A stretch of 64,000 nt of DNA from Faecalicatena contorta (GTDB taxonomy: Bacteria; Bacillota; Clostridia; Lachnospirales; Lachnospiraceae). Made by a program: the position numbers and the translations under genes. The stretch lies in assembly GCF_039521745.1 (NCBI RefSeq), contig NZ_BAAACT010000190.1; one strand, 5' to 3'. The notes under the pieces were generated by a model, which was not told where the DNA came from, searched no databases, and was given only the letters and a program-made list of their open reading frames with translations. Every line of letters starts with the position of its first letter. The stretch's first letter is position 1. Shown here in pieces: positions 8,029 through 16,573 of the stretch.

Positions 8029-8945
8029 CGGCAGGCCCTCCTTACACGTGGATCCAGCCATGCACACAGCAGATCCGTAAGCAGATTGATGCCGATCACT
8101 ACGATTCCCATAAATACGGTCAGACCCATGATCAGCGTGTAGTCGCGGTTTCCTATGGAATTCACGAATTCCCGGCCCAGTCCCGGTATGGTAAATATAC
8201 TCTCAACCACAAAGCTTCCGGTCAGCAAAAATGCCGCCGCAGGACCGATATAATTCAGCACCGGTATCCAGGCATTTTTCAATATATGGGTAAGCGCCGT
8301 CCTGCCCGGCTTCAAGCCTTTCGCCCTGGCCAGCACGACATAGTCCTTCTGCATCTCCTCCCGGAATGTATTCTGCATCATCCGGGCAATAACCGCCGTC
8401 GGATACACTGCCAGCGAGATCACAGGCAGTATATAATTCTCCGGGCCGGTCAGGCCTGCAATGGGGAGGAGTTTCAGCTTTACCCCGAAGAAAAACATCA
8501 GAAGCAGGGCTATGACAAAATTGGGAATCCCGGTTCCCATTATGGCCCCCAAGAATATTCCGCCTTTCACGGCCTTTCTGTCCGAAGATGCCTGCCAGAT
8601 GCCAAGCAGTGTTCCGAACACCACAGCTGCCAGGATTGCCAGACCTCCAAGGGCCGCTGTCATAGGCCAGGCACGGCGGATCACTTCCACCACAGTCACT
8701 CCCGGCTTCTTATAGGAGACACCCAGGTCTCCCTGAAGAAGATTGCCCAAATACAGCCTGTACTGTTCCGTCATGGGCTTGTCCAGACCGTATTCCTCCT
8801 CCATGGATTTCAGAACATCACCGGACACATTTCCGCTTTGAAACGGGCTTCCCGGCATCAGGCGGGTCAGAAAAAACGCGGCTGTTACCAGCACGAAAAG
8901 AGAAAGGATACCGATAAATATCCGTTTACCTGTATATTTCAGCAT
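8025..8945 (-). CDS. DppB/OppB-type ABC transporter permease
   Basis: A 306-residue permease starting MLKYTGKRIFIGILS, with about six membrane segments and the DppB/OppB hallmark MPGSPF near the first periplasmic loop. The EAA-like loop is ARAKGLKPGRTALTHILKNAW. It is the first gene of the transporter set, with an AAAGGAGG site. A 190-base gap holding nested palindromic repeats separates it from cobA-hemD, so transcription may be modulated here. Confidence 0.93.
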   Translation of the reverse strand: MLKYTGKRIFIGILSLFVLVTAAFFLTRLMPGSPFQSGNVSGDVLKSMEEEYGLDKPMTEQYRLYLGNLLQGDLGVSYKKPGVTVVEVIRRAWPMTAALGGLAILAAVVFGTLLGIWQASSDRKAVKGGIFLGAIMGTGIPNFVIALLLMFFFGVKLKLLPIAGLTGPENYILPVISLAVYPTAVIARMMQNTFREEMQKDYVVLARAKGLKPGRTALTHILKNAWIPVLNYIGPAAAFLLTGSFVVESIFTIPGLGREFVNSIGNRDYTLIMGLTVFMGIVVIGINLLTDLLCAWLDPRVRRACR

Positions 8946-8971
8946 TTGAACTTCCTCCTTTCTTACTGTGC

Positions 8972-9117
8972 GTTACTATGCACGGCCTATGGGCCGTGCA
9001 TAGTAACGGCATCTGGCTCATTTAAAGTCGCCTGTGGCGAGGAGCCAGATGCCCGGCTCCATCACTTTATTGGCTCGGATGCCGTGCAGCGTGGTGCACG
9101 GCCCCGTGAATAGTAAC
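8972..9117. repeat. composite palindromic repeat (family A) between cobA-hemD and the transporter genes
   Basis: Three nested structures are visible. First, GTTACTATGCACGGCC and its exact complement at 8972-9007 form a 16-bp stem with a TATG loop. Second, GGCATCTGGCTC (9008-9019) pairs with GAGCCAGATGCC (9042-9053), with a smaller TCGCC/GGCGA stem inside. Third, GCCGTGC and GCACGGC pair near 9081-9102. The block opens with GTTACTAT and closes with ATAGTAAC at 9110-9117, so the whole 146 bases look like one element with inverted ends. A related copy lies at 19152-19187. Confidence 0.85.
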
Positions 9118-9133
9118 TACTGTGCTTCCGGGT

Positions 9134-10675
9134 TTACAACTCTTTTGAAGCCAATTCTTCTATCAGCAGATCTGTCAGGCTGTCTATGGAAGCCTTCTCG
9201 GAAACTCGGATCTGCATGTGGTATTTTGCTGCCTCGGCTGCGGTCTGTTCTCCGATACAGACTGCCAGTAAACTGCTGTAGTCCTTAAGCTTCATGGCAT
9301 TTACAAAACCGCGGACCGTGGACGCGCTTGTGAATGTAACTGCATCAATCCCACCCTCTTCAAAGAGGCCGGTGATTTTCTCCCGGATATGGCTGTGCGT
9401 CTTATAAACCGTCTCATAAAGCGCAATATCTTCTGCCTCAAGTCCTGCCTCCCTTAACGGCGGAAGCAGTTCCTCGGAACCAATCTTAGCCCGGACTATA
9501 GTCACACAGCTTCCCGGTTCTGCCGCTTCTGCCAGCGCCTTCCCCAGACTGGCGGCACAGTAGACCTCCGGCACCAGATCCGGGAACAGGCCATATCCCT
9601 GAAGCGCCTTTTCGGTAGCGCTTCCAATCGCAGCAAGCTTGATCGCTGCCGGCCTGCCAAACAGGCTGCGCAAATCTGTTTTCATTTCAGCCAGCTGTCC
9701 GAAAAAGACCTCTACCCCGATGGGGCTTGTAAACACAAGCCATTCTTCTTTGGCACGGGTTCCGAACCTTTCCAGCGCCTCCTTCAGAACCGGATTGGGA
9801 GAGAGCGCCTCCGTCACGATCGAGGGCAATTCTATCACCTGTGCTCCCAGTCCGCGCAGCCTTGCCGCCAGCCTGGAACTGTTCTGCCGGGGCCTCGTGA
9901 TGAGGATCTGCTTGCCCCCCAGCACCCGGTCTTCCGCCCAATGGAACGTATCTGCCAGACCGCAGACTTCGCCCACCAGAATAATGGCCGGGGTGCCGAT
10001 TCCTGCTTCTTTTGCTGCTTTTGGCAGTCCTGACACAGTGGAGACTACCCGCCGCTGGGCAGCGAGTGTTCCTTTTTCCAGTACGGCCGCAGGCATATTT
10101 TCGTTCATCCCCGCGTCCATAAGACCTTTTAGGATGGTCTCCATGGAAGCAATTCCCATCAGAAATACGAGTGTCCCCCCGAGCCCCACGAGGGAAGGAT
10201 AATCAATTCTGCTGGTTCCATCCTTTCTCGGATGTCCTGTAATCACATGGAAAGAAGAAGTATAATCTCTGTGGGTAATCGGAATCCCCGCATAGGCAGG
10301 TACTGCTGCCGCAGAAGTCACGCCGGGGACTACCTCAAAAGGAATCCCGTTTTCTTTCAGCAGCTCCAGCTCTTCGCCGCCCCGCCCGAATATAAACGGG
10401 TCGCCGCCTTTCAGCCGCAGCACCTTTTTCCCTTTTTTGGCCTCCTCCAGCAGAATTTCATTGATCCCCTCCTGAGGGACCAGGTGGTGTCCGGACCGCT
10501 TTCCCACATGGATCAGTTCCTTTTCATCCGGAATCTGGCTCAGAATCTCTGCGCTGATCAGCGCATCATATACGATAACATCCGCCTCTTCCAGCAGCTG
10601 TTTCGCCCTCACGGTCAGAAGTCCCGCATCCCCCGGGCCGGCGCCTGCCAGCCAGACTTTTCCGCTCTTTTCCAT
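9134..10675 (-). CDS. cobA-hemD: fused uroporphyrinogen-III methyltransferase and uroporphyrinogen-III synthase
   Basis: A 513-residue fusion. Residues 1-245 are the SAM-dependent methyltransferase that makes precorrin-2: GAGPGDAGLLTVRA, LRLKGGDPFIFGRGGEE and VVPGVTSA are its signatures. Residues 250-513 are uroporphyrinogen-III synthase, beginning QILITRPRQNSSRLA and containing VFTSPIGVEVFF and VTFTSASTVRGF. The fusion links ring closure to the first corrin methylations and is common in Clostridia. The gene starts one base after the hemC stop with a GGAGGGATT site. Confidence 0.96.
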   Translation of the reverse strand: MEKSGKVWLAGAGPGDAGLLTVRAKQLLEEADVIVYDALISAEILSQIPDEKELIHVGKRSGHHLVPQEGINEILLEEAKKGKKVLRLKGGDPFIFGRGGEELELLKENGIPFEVVPGVTSAAAVPAYAGIPITHRDYTSSFHVITGHPRKDGTSRIDYPSLVGLGGTLVFLMGIASMETILKGLMDAGMNENMPAAVLEKGTLAAQRRVVSTVSGLPKAAKEAGIGTPAIILVGEVCGLADTFHWAEDRVLGGKQILITRPRQNSSRLAARLRGLGAQVIELPSIVTEALSPNPVLKEALERFGTRAKEEWLVFTSPIGVEVFFGQLAEMKTDLRSLFGRPAAIKLAAIGSATEKALQGYGLFPDLVPEVYCAASLGKALAEAAEPGSCVTIVRAKIGSEELLPPLREAGLEAEDIALYETVYKTHSHIREKITGLFEEGGIDAVTFTSASTVRGFVNAMKLKDYSSLLAVCIGEQTAAEAAKYHMQIRVSEKASIDSLTDLLIEELASKEL

Positions 10676-10676
10676 C

Positions 10677-11558
10677 TCAATCCCTCCGTCTCATGTCTTC
10701 TGCCAGAGCTGCGCCAAGCTGTCTGGCATCCGCCGTATTACCAATTCTTGTATCTGTCCAGTAAGTATCATCCTCTTCGCGGTAATACAGACCTGTCAGT
10801 TTCAGTTCGCTGCCATTTGCCTCCGCGTGCGCCGCTACCGGTGAAGTGCAGCCGCCATCCAGGGCTGCTACAAATTCGCGTTCCGCAAGAGCTTCAAACC
10901 TGCTCTTTGCGCTCTCCACGCAATCCAGGAAGGAATGGTCTTCCCCTTTCCTGCCCTGAACGGCCAGGATCCCCTGGCCGGCAGCGGGAACCATCTCTTC
11001 TGTGCTGAATATCCGTGCGATGACATGCTCCATGTTCAGACGTCTCAGCCCAGCCGCTGCCAGGATCGTTCCGTCATAGCCCTCTTCCTCCAGCTTGCGG
11101 AGACGGGTCTGGACATTTCCCCGGATCCCGCGGAAAGTACATCCTGGATACAGTTTACCAAGCTGCAGGCTGCGCCTTCTGCTGGAAGTCCCAATGACGC
11201 CGTTTTCCGGAACCCCGCTGCATCCCGGCCTGCAGATCAGCGCATCTCTTGGATCTACCCGTCTGCTGTATGCGGCAATGGGCAGCTCCTCTGGTATCTC
11301 CATGGGCATATCCTTCAGGCTGTGCACAGAGATATCAATACTTCCCTCTAAGAGTGCTTTATCCAGTTCTTTCACAAATAATCCCTTGCCGCCGATCAGT
11401 TCCAGGCTTTTATCCAGGATTTTATCACCCGTCGTCTTCATCGTAACCAGTTCGACCTGTATCTCAGGATGGTTCTTCTGTATCAGTTCTTTCACTATTT
11501 CCGCCTGAATGACGGCCAGCCGGCTCTCCCGGCTTCCTATCCGAATGACAGAGCTCAT
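10677..11558 (-). CDS. hemC: hydroxymethylbilane synthase (porphobilinogen deaminase)
   Basis: A 293-residue protein joining four porphobilinogens into the linear tetrapyrrole. It opens with IRIGSRESRLAVIQA, contains VHSLKDMP (substrate-binding) and GTSSRRR, and carries LDGGCTSPVAAHAE, whose cysteine anchors the dipyrromethane cofactor. The start overlaps the cbiP stop by four bases (ATGA). hemA, hemL and hemB are absent from the window, so porphobilinogen supply must come from elsewhere. Confidence 0.97.
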   Translation of the reverse strand: MSSVIRIGSRESRLAVIQAEIVKELIQKNHPEIQVELVTMKTTGDKILDKSLELIGGKGLFVKELDKALLEGSIDISVHSLKDMPMEIPEELPIAAYSRRVDPRDALICRPGCSGVPENGVIGTSSRRRSLQLGKLYPGCTFRGIRGNVQTRLRKLEEEGYDGTILAAAGLRRLNMEHVIARIFSTEEMVPAAGQGILAVQGRKGEDHSFLDCVESAKSRFEALAEREFVAALDGGCTSPVAAHAEANGSELKLTGLYYREEDDTYWTDTRIGNTADARQLGAALAEDMRRRD

Positions 11559-13075
11559 GATGTATGGTTTCCTTTCTCCAAGATCTCATAAATTGCCTTC
11601 ATATCCATATTTTCCCGGATAATATCAGCCAGTTTATCATACTGTTCTTCCTTGTATACCGCCAGATCCACCGCTTTGACGGCCCCGGCATCCAGTCCTT
11701 TCTGCTTCAGCAGCACAGCTGCAACCGCTCCGGCCGCCTCCGGCCGGTCAAAAACGCCGTGCACATAACAGCCGCACACGCTCCCGGCCGCCGCACCGTC
11801 CAGCTTAACCGCTTTTCCCTGAACGTCGTCTTCCAACGTAAGGATCGGCTGTTCATCCCCCATAAAACGGGTAGTTCCCATATGGATTTCATAGCCCTCA
11901 ATTTTTACGCCGTTCAATTCTTCCAGGACGCCGCTCAGATTCCGGAACTGCCCGCTGACCCTGGTTCTCGTCTTCTGCGGCTCGAATACAGTTTTCACGG
12001 GAAGCAGCCCCATCCCCTTTACAGATCCCTGATGTTCCATGCCCTGCGGATCCACGATTTCTTCCCCGAGCATCTGGTAGCCGCCGCAGATGCCGAAGAC
12101 CAGTTTTCCCGCTGCTCCATGGCGGATCACTTTAGCCTCCAGCCCGTTCTGGCGCATCCACAGCAGATCTTCGATGGTATTCTTGCTGCCCGGCACGATC
12201 ACGGCGTCCGGGCTGCCGAATTCTCCCGCAGAGGTTACATATCTCACCGAAACGCCCTCTATGCATTCCAACGCCAGGAAATCCGTAAAATTCGAGATAC
12301 GGGGAGTACGGATCACCGCGATATCCAGTATCCCCACGGTTCCCTTTTTATCAAATCGTTCCGTCAGGCTGTCCTCATCGTCAATGTCCAGGTAAAAATA
12401 GGGAATCACCCCCTGCACCGGCACCTTTGTCTTTTCCTCCAGCATATCCAGGCCGGGGCGCAGAATTTCCTTGTCCCCCCGGAACTTATTGATCACGGTG
12501 CCTTTGATCCGGTTCCGCTCCTCCTTGTCCAGAAGCTCCAGTGTTCCCACGATCTGTGCAAACACACCGCCCCTGTCAATATCCCCTACAAGCAGCACCG
12601 GCGCATCCACCAGCTTTGCCATTCCCATGTTTACGATATCATCGTCCTTCAGGTTGATCTCCGCCGGGCTTCCCGCGCCTTCGATCACAATGATATCATA
12701 TTGTTCCTCCAGCTTGTGATATGCCTCCAAAATAGCCGGAATATACTCTTTTTTATGGCGGTAGTACTCTGCCGCAGACATCACACCGGTTACCTCACCG
12801 TTTACAATCACCTGGGAGCCCGTGTCATTGGTCGGTTTCAGAAGAATCGGGTTCATCTCCACGCAGGGCTCTATCCCCGCAGCTTCCGCCTGCATGACCT
12901 GTGCTCTGCCCATCTCCAGGCCTTCCTTTGTAATATAGGAGTTCAGCGCCATGTTCTGTGATTTAAAAGGGGCCGTTTTGTACCCGTCCTGCCGAAAGAC
13001 TCTGCAAAGCCCTCCCACCAGTATGCTTTTTCCTGCATTAGACATTGTTCCCTGGATCATAATTACCTTTGCCAC
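11555..13075 (-). CDS. cbiP: cobyric acid synthase CbiP
   Basis: A 506-residue glutamine-dependent amidase that amidates the b, d, e and g side chains of adenosylcobyrinate a,c-diamide. The N-terminal dethiobiotin-synthetase-like domain has MIQGTMSNAGKS as its P-loop. The C-terminal class I glutamine amidotransferase domain has the nucleophile in FGICGGYQMLG and the histidine in CYVHGVFD. The start overlaps the end of cobD by 13 bases. Confidence 0.97.
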   Translation of the reverse strand: MAKVIMIQGTMSNAGKSILVGGLCRVFRQDGYKTAPFKSQNMALNSYITKEGLEMGRAQVMQAEAAGIEPCVEMNPILLKPTNDTGSQVIVNGEVTGVMSAAEYYRHKKEYIPAILEAYHKLEEQYDIIVIEGAGSPAEINLKDDDIVNMGMAKLVDAPVLLVGDIDRGGVFAQIVGTLELLDKEERNRIKGTVINKFRGDKEILRPGLDMLEEKTKVPVQGVIPYFYLDIDDEDSLTERFDKKGTVGILDIAVIRTPRISNFTDFLALECIEGVSVRYVTSAGEFGSPDAVIVPGSKNTIEDLLWMRQNGLEAKVIRHGAAGKLVFGICGGYQMLGEEIVDPQGMEHQGSVKGMGLLPVKTVFEPQKTRTRVSGQFRNLSGVLEELNGVKIEGYEIHMGTTRFMGDEQPILTLEDDVQGKAVKLDGAAAGSVCGCYVHGVFDRPEAAGAVAAVLLKQKGLDAGAVKAVDLAVYKEEQYDKLADIIRENMDMKAIYEILEKGNHTS

Positions 13076-14148
13076 TGTTCTCCCATCCTTTCTGCATCCC
13101 GTATTTCTTTCTGCCCGCAGACCTCTTCCAGCGCGCGGATCAGCAGGCGGTTCTCCTCCCTGCCTTTCACGGCCACCCTGTAATATCCCTGTTTCAATCC
13201 TTCGTAATTGCTGCAGTCCCTGATCAGTATCTTTTTTTCTTTCAGCAGTGTAAATAAGTCATAACTGCTTTTCAGAAGCATATAATTTGCTGAGGACGGA
13301 AAATACCTGACTCCTATTCTTTCAAATTCTTTTTCCATCATTTTCCGTTCCTCACTCACAAAAGCTCTGGTAGTTTTTACCCGTTCTTCCTCCTTCAGAG
13401 CCGCAATTCCCGCCGCCTGGGCCGGAGCCGACACGCTCCAGGGCTGTCTCACCCGTTCCAGTTTTTCCATAAGTTCCTCATCCGAACAGATTCCGTATCC
13501 CAGACGCAGTCCCGGCATGGCATGCATCTTTGTAAATGCGCGGAGCAGAAAGAGCTTGCGGTACTTCCGTACTTTTTCGGGAGCGAACACCAGTTCCTGA
13601 TTATCCAGAAATTCGTAAAAGCATTCATCCAGTATCATCCGGATTCCCAGCCTCTCACATTTTTCTGCAATCTTTTCCAGCAGATCCGGCTCTATCATAT
13701 TGCCTGTTGGATTATCCGGTGCGCAGAGAAAAATCAGATCCACATCCTCTGTCAGCATATCAAGATACTCCTCTCCAAGCCGGAAACTCTCTTCCTCCCT
13801 GAGATAATAATATCTGATCCCGCAGCCCGACGCGGCAAGCGCCTGCGCATATTCCGCAAAAGAAGGCGCTGTCAGCACGGCCTGTTTCGGCCTTTCGGCG
13901 GAAACGAGAGAGAAGATCAGATCCGCAGCCCCGTTCCCGAATACCAGCCTCTCCCCGGACACTCCCAGCTGCTTTGCCAGCGCCTCCCTGAGTGCCCGGC
14001 ACCTGCTGTCAGGATAAGCCCCGACCGAATCCATCGCCCGGCATGCTGCCTCCTTCACCGCCGCACTCGGGCCGAAGGGATTGATATTTGCGGAAAAGTC
14101 GGTCATTCCTCTGTATGTATAAATATCCCCGCCATGTATGTAATCCAT
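13063..14148 (-). CDS. cobD: L-threonine-O-3-phosphate decarboxylase CobD
   Basis: A 361-residue PLP enzyme of aminotransferase fold I that makes (R)-1-aminopropan-2-ol phosphate, the linker of the nucleotide loop. The start MDYIHGGDIYTY resembles CobD rather than HisC and has a GGAGG site; a longer frame upstream has none. APDNPTGN and the PLP-lysine segment RAFTKMHAMPGLRLGY are visible. Histidinol-phosphate aminotransferase is the main alternative by sequence, but the surrounding cbiP and cbiB support CobD. Confidence 0.92.
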   Translation of the reverse strand: MDYIHGGDIYTYRGMTDFSANINPFGPSAAVKEAACRAMDSVGAYPDSRCRALREALAKQLGVSGERLVFGNGAADLIFSLVSAERPKQAVLTAPSFAEYAQALAASGCGIRYYYLREEESFRLGEEYLDMLTEDVDLIFLCAPDNPTGNMIEPDLLEKIAEKCERLGIRMILDECFYEFLDNQELVFAPEKVRKYRKLFLLRAFTKMHAMPGLRLGYGICSDEELMEKLERVRQPWSVSAPAQAAGIAALKEEERVKTTRAFVSEERKMMEKEFERIGVRYFPSSANYMLLKSSYDLFTLLKEKKILIRDCSNYEGLKQGYYRVAVKGREENRLLIRALEEVCGQKEIRDAERMGEQWQR

Positions 14149-14174
14149 GGGAACCTCCTTAAATAATATATCGT

Positions 14175-15143
14175 TTAGAACCAAAACAGGATCAGCAGAA
14201 CCTTTACTGCGCCTGCCAGAAGAAATGTAAGAACCGCAGTCCCATAGAGCAGTCTGCCCGCTCTCACAATATCCTCCGCCTCTACAGGCCTGAGCGCATC
14301 CCCGATGTGTTTTTTCTTATACAGCTTTCCGAAATAACATGCATCCCCTGCCAGCTGTATTTGGAGCGCCCCTGCACACACAGCTTCTGTCTGGGCGGAA
14401 TTCGGACTTGCATGGTTCATACGGTCCCTCCGGTAGATCCGCCAGGCATTCTTTCCATCCATCCCCAGCATATATGCGGCCGCCGTCATCAGCCAGGCGG
14501 ACAGCCTTGCCGGGATATAGTTCAGCACATCATCCAGCTTTGCAGCAGTCCTTCCCAGGTACAAATATTTTTCATCTTTATAACCGATCATAGAGTCCAT
14601 CGTGTTGACCGCTTTATAGAAAAACCCAAGGGGCGCACCCCCGATCATCATAAAGATCAAAGGAGCTGTCACTCCGTCGGAAGTATTCTCCGCTACGGTC
14701 TCCACTGCTGCCTTAACTACGCCCGCCTCATCCAGCTGATCCGTATCTCTTCCCACGATCATGGACACGGCTTTGCGGGCTCCCGGAAGGTCTCCTTTTT
14801 TGATCTCATCGTACACCTTCCGGCTCTCCTGCTTTAAGGACTTCGCCGCCAGAAGCTGATAGCACCAGAAACTCTCCAATACGAACCGCAGCGCCGGATG
14901 AATCCGCCCTGCGGCATACAACAGGATGCATGGTACGATAACGGATACCGCAATCACAAGGATACAGATCACTGTTCCTGCCCAGAGCAATTTTTTTTCA
15001 TCCCTCCCGCACAGGACGCGCGCCTTTTTTTCCAGCCATGCAATCAAGGCCCCTATCAGCCTCACCGGATGATAAAGCCACACCGGATCTCCGCATATAA
15101 AATCTAATATAAATCCTGTCCCACAGGCGATCAGTGACATCAT
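14175..15143 (-). CDS. cbiB: adenosylcobinamide-phosphate synthase CbiB
   Basis: A 322-residue multi-pass membrane protein that attaches aminopropanol (phosphate) to adenosylcobyric acid. Family hallmarks are LDFICGDPVWLYHPVRLIG near the N-terminus, AVETVAENTSDGVTAPL and NYIPARLSA in the middle, and SPNSAQTEAVCAGALQIQLAG. Its product and that of cobD meet here, and the genes are adjacent. The start overlaps the upstream cobC stop (ATGA). Confidence 0.96.
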   Translation of the reverse strand: MMSLIACGTGFILDFICGDPVWLYHPVRLIGALIAWLEKKARVLCGRDEKKLLWAGTVICILVIAVSVIVPCILLYAAGRIHPALRFVLESFWCYQLLAAKSLKQESRKVYDEIKKGDLPGARKAVSMIVGRDTDQLDEAGVVKAAVETVAENTSDGVTAPLIFMMIGGAPLGFFYKAVNTMDSMIGYKDEKYLYLGRTAAKLDDVLNYIPARLSAWLMTAAAYMLGMDGKNAWRIYRRDRMNHASPNSAQTEAVCAGALQIQLAGDACYFGKLYKKKHIGDALRPVEAEDIVRAGRLLYGTAVLTFLLAGAVKVLLILFWF

Positions 15144-15739
15144 AACTTCTCAATCTCCCCGCTTACTCTGCTGCCTTGGCGCCAGGCTTCTTCATCCAGC
15201 TCCACCCGGTATCCTCCGCCGTTTTCCAGCTGCCAGTGATAGAACTCCCTTTTCTCTTTATCAATACAGGACAGCACCGCCATAATCGTGCCGCCGTGTA
15301 CGACCATGGCCGCCTTTTTCACCTCTTCCGAGATCAGCCGGTCTACGCATTCGTAAAACCCCTCCACACAGCGCTGTCTGAACAGCTTCGGGTCCTCCCC
15401 CTCAGGGAAGGGTATAGTTCCATTGGAATCCAGCCATTCCTGATAAGCCGGAATCTCTTTTAGTTCTTCATAGCGTTTCATTTCAAAAAGCCCAAAGTCA
15501 CATTCCCGCATTTTTTCACAGAGAACAGGGGTTTTATCCGGAAATATACAGGCTGCCGTCTGGATGCATCTTTTCATGGGGCTTATGATTACCTGCTCCA
15601 CATCCCGGCATGAGTCCTGCCTTTCCCGAATGAGCTGCTCTCTTCCCTTCAGGTCTGCCAGAGGCTCGTCGGTTCTTCCTATATATCTTTTCTCAACATT
15701 TCCCGGTGTCTGGAAATGCCGAATCATGATTATCTCCAT
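15140..15739 (-). CDS. cobC: histidine phosphatase, probable alpha-ribazole-5'-phosphate phosphatase
   Basis: A 199-residue protein of the histidine phosphatase superfamily. It begins MEIIMIRHFQT, where the usual RHG has phenylalanine for glycine, and has SPMKRCIQTA, ECDFGLFE and the second histidine in MVVHGGTIMAV. In the family CobC removes the phosphate from alpha-ribazole phosphate or adenosylcobalamin phosphate. Position between cbiB and cobS supports this role; general phosphoglycerate-mutase-like activity cannot be excluded. Confidence 0.87.
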   Translation of the reverse strand: MEIIMIRHFQTPGNVEKRYIGRTDEPLADLKGREQLIRERQDSCRDVEQVIISPMKRCIQTAACIFPDKTPVLCEKMRECDFGLFEMKRYEELKEIPAYQEWLDSNGTIPFPEGEDPKLFRQRCVEGFYECVDRLISEEVKKAAMVVHGGTIMAVLSCIDKEKREFYHWQLENGGGYRVELDEEAWRQGSRVSGEIEKL

Positions 15740-16497
15740 CCAATCCCTCCTGCCAGAACAATCACGGTAAGCATGGCCAATTCACAGAGCTGCAGGAAGT
15801 ACCCCGCCAGATCTCCGGTTATGCCTCCGAATTGTTTTTTACATGTATGCCTGTAGTATAGAAATACCAATACCGCTGCCGCCAGAGCTGCCGTTCCCAG
15901 CACAGGGCTCAGGATCAGCATCAGCGCGCCCGCCGCAAGAAAACACAGGCTTGTCGCTGCTCGCACGGTCTTTTTCTGGGCCCCATCCTGGAATGTCCTC
16001 GCCAGCCCGCTGTTGCGCGCCGCCGGAAAGGTTACGACAGAGAATCCGCTCATAGAGCGGGAAATCACGTATCCGCATGCGATCACCGGCAGCATATCTT
16101 TCGTTACTTCACTCCATATCGCGGCATTCCATAGGAAATAACAGCACATGCCGAGAATCGCAAACGCCCCGGAATTAGAGTCCTTCAGAATGGCAAGCTT
16201 TTTCTCCCTGTCACCGTAGGAGCTGAGCGCATCCATGGTGTCCATAAAACCGTCCATGTGGATGCCTCCGGTCACCAGAACGGGCAGCAGCGTCATTGCC
16301 GCCGCAAACAGAAACGTACCTGCGCCCAAGTCCAGCAGGAGTCCGCCCACTATGACTTCCAAAACGCCAAGCACGCCCCCGACTACCGGGAAAAAACACA
16401 TCGCATACTTCATATTTTTTTCGTTCCAGTCCACCCGCGGCATCGGAATTTTAGAATACATGGAAAATGCAATCGCGCAGGATTTCAGCAGATACAT
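15730..16497 (-). CDS. cobS: adenosylcobinamide-GDP ribazoletransferase (cobalamin synthase) CobS
   Basis: A 255-residue polytopic membrane enzyme that joins adenosylcobinamide-GDP to alpha-ribazole. The family signatures YSKIPMPR near the N-terminus and GGIHMDGFMDTMDALSS (metal-binding acidic motif) are intact, followed by KDSNSGAFAILG. GAGGAACC precedes the ATG. It overlaps cobC by ten bases. Confidence 0.96.
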   Translation of the reverse strand: MYLLKSCAIAFSMYSKIPMPRVDWNEKNMKYAMCFFPVVGGVLGVLEVIVGGLLLDLGAGTFLFAAAMTLLPVLVTGGIHMDGFMDTMDALSSYGDREKKLAILKDSNSGAFAILGMCCYFLWNAAIWSEVTKDMLPVIACGYVISRSMSGFSVVTFPAARNSGLARTFQDGAQKKTVRAATSLCFLAAGALMLILSPVLGTAALAAAVLVFLYYRHTCKKQFGGITGDLAGYFLQLCELAMLTVIVLAGGIGWR

Positions 16498-16573
16498 AAG
16501 GTTCCTCTTTTCTTTCTCAGATTACTCCCGATAACATCACTGCCCTGTCTTAGAGTGTGTCTCCGGATTTACT

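Noticed and set aside
13063..14148. Histidinol-phosphate aminotransferase (hisC)
   Set aside because: Sequence similarity alone would allow it, but the HGGDIY-type start and the location between cbiB and cbiP fit CobD better.
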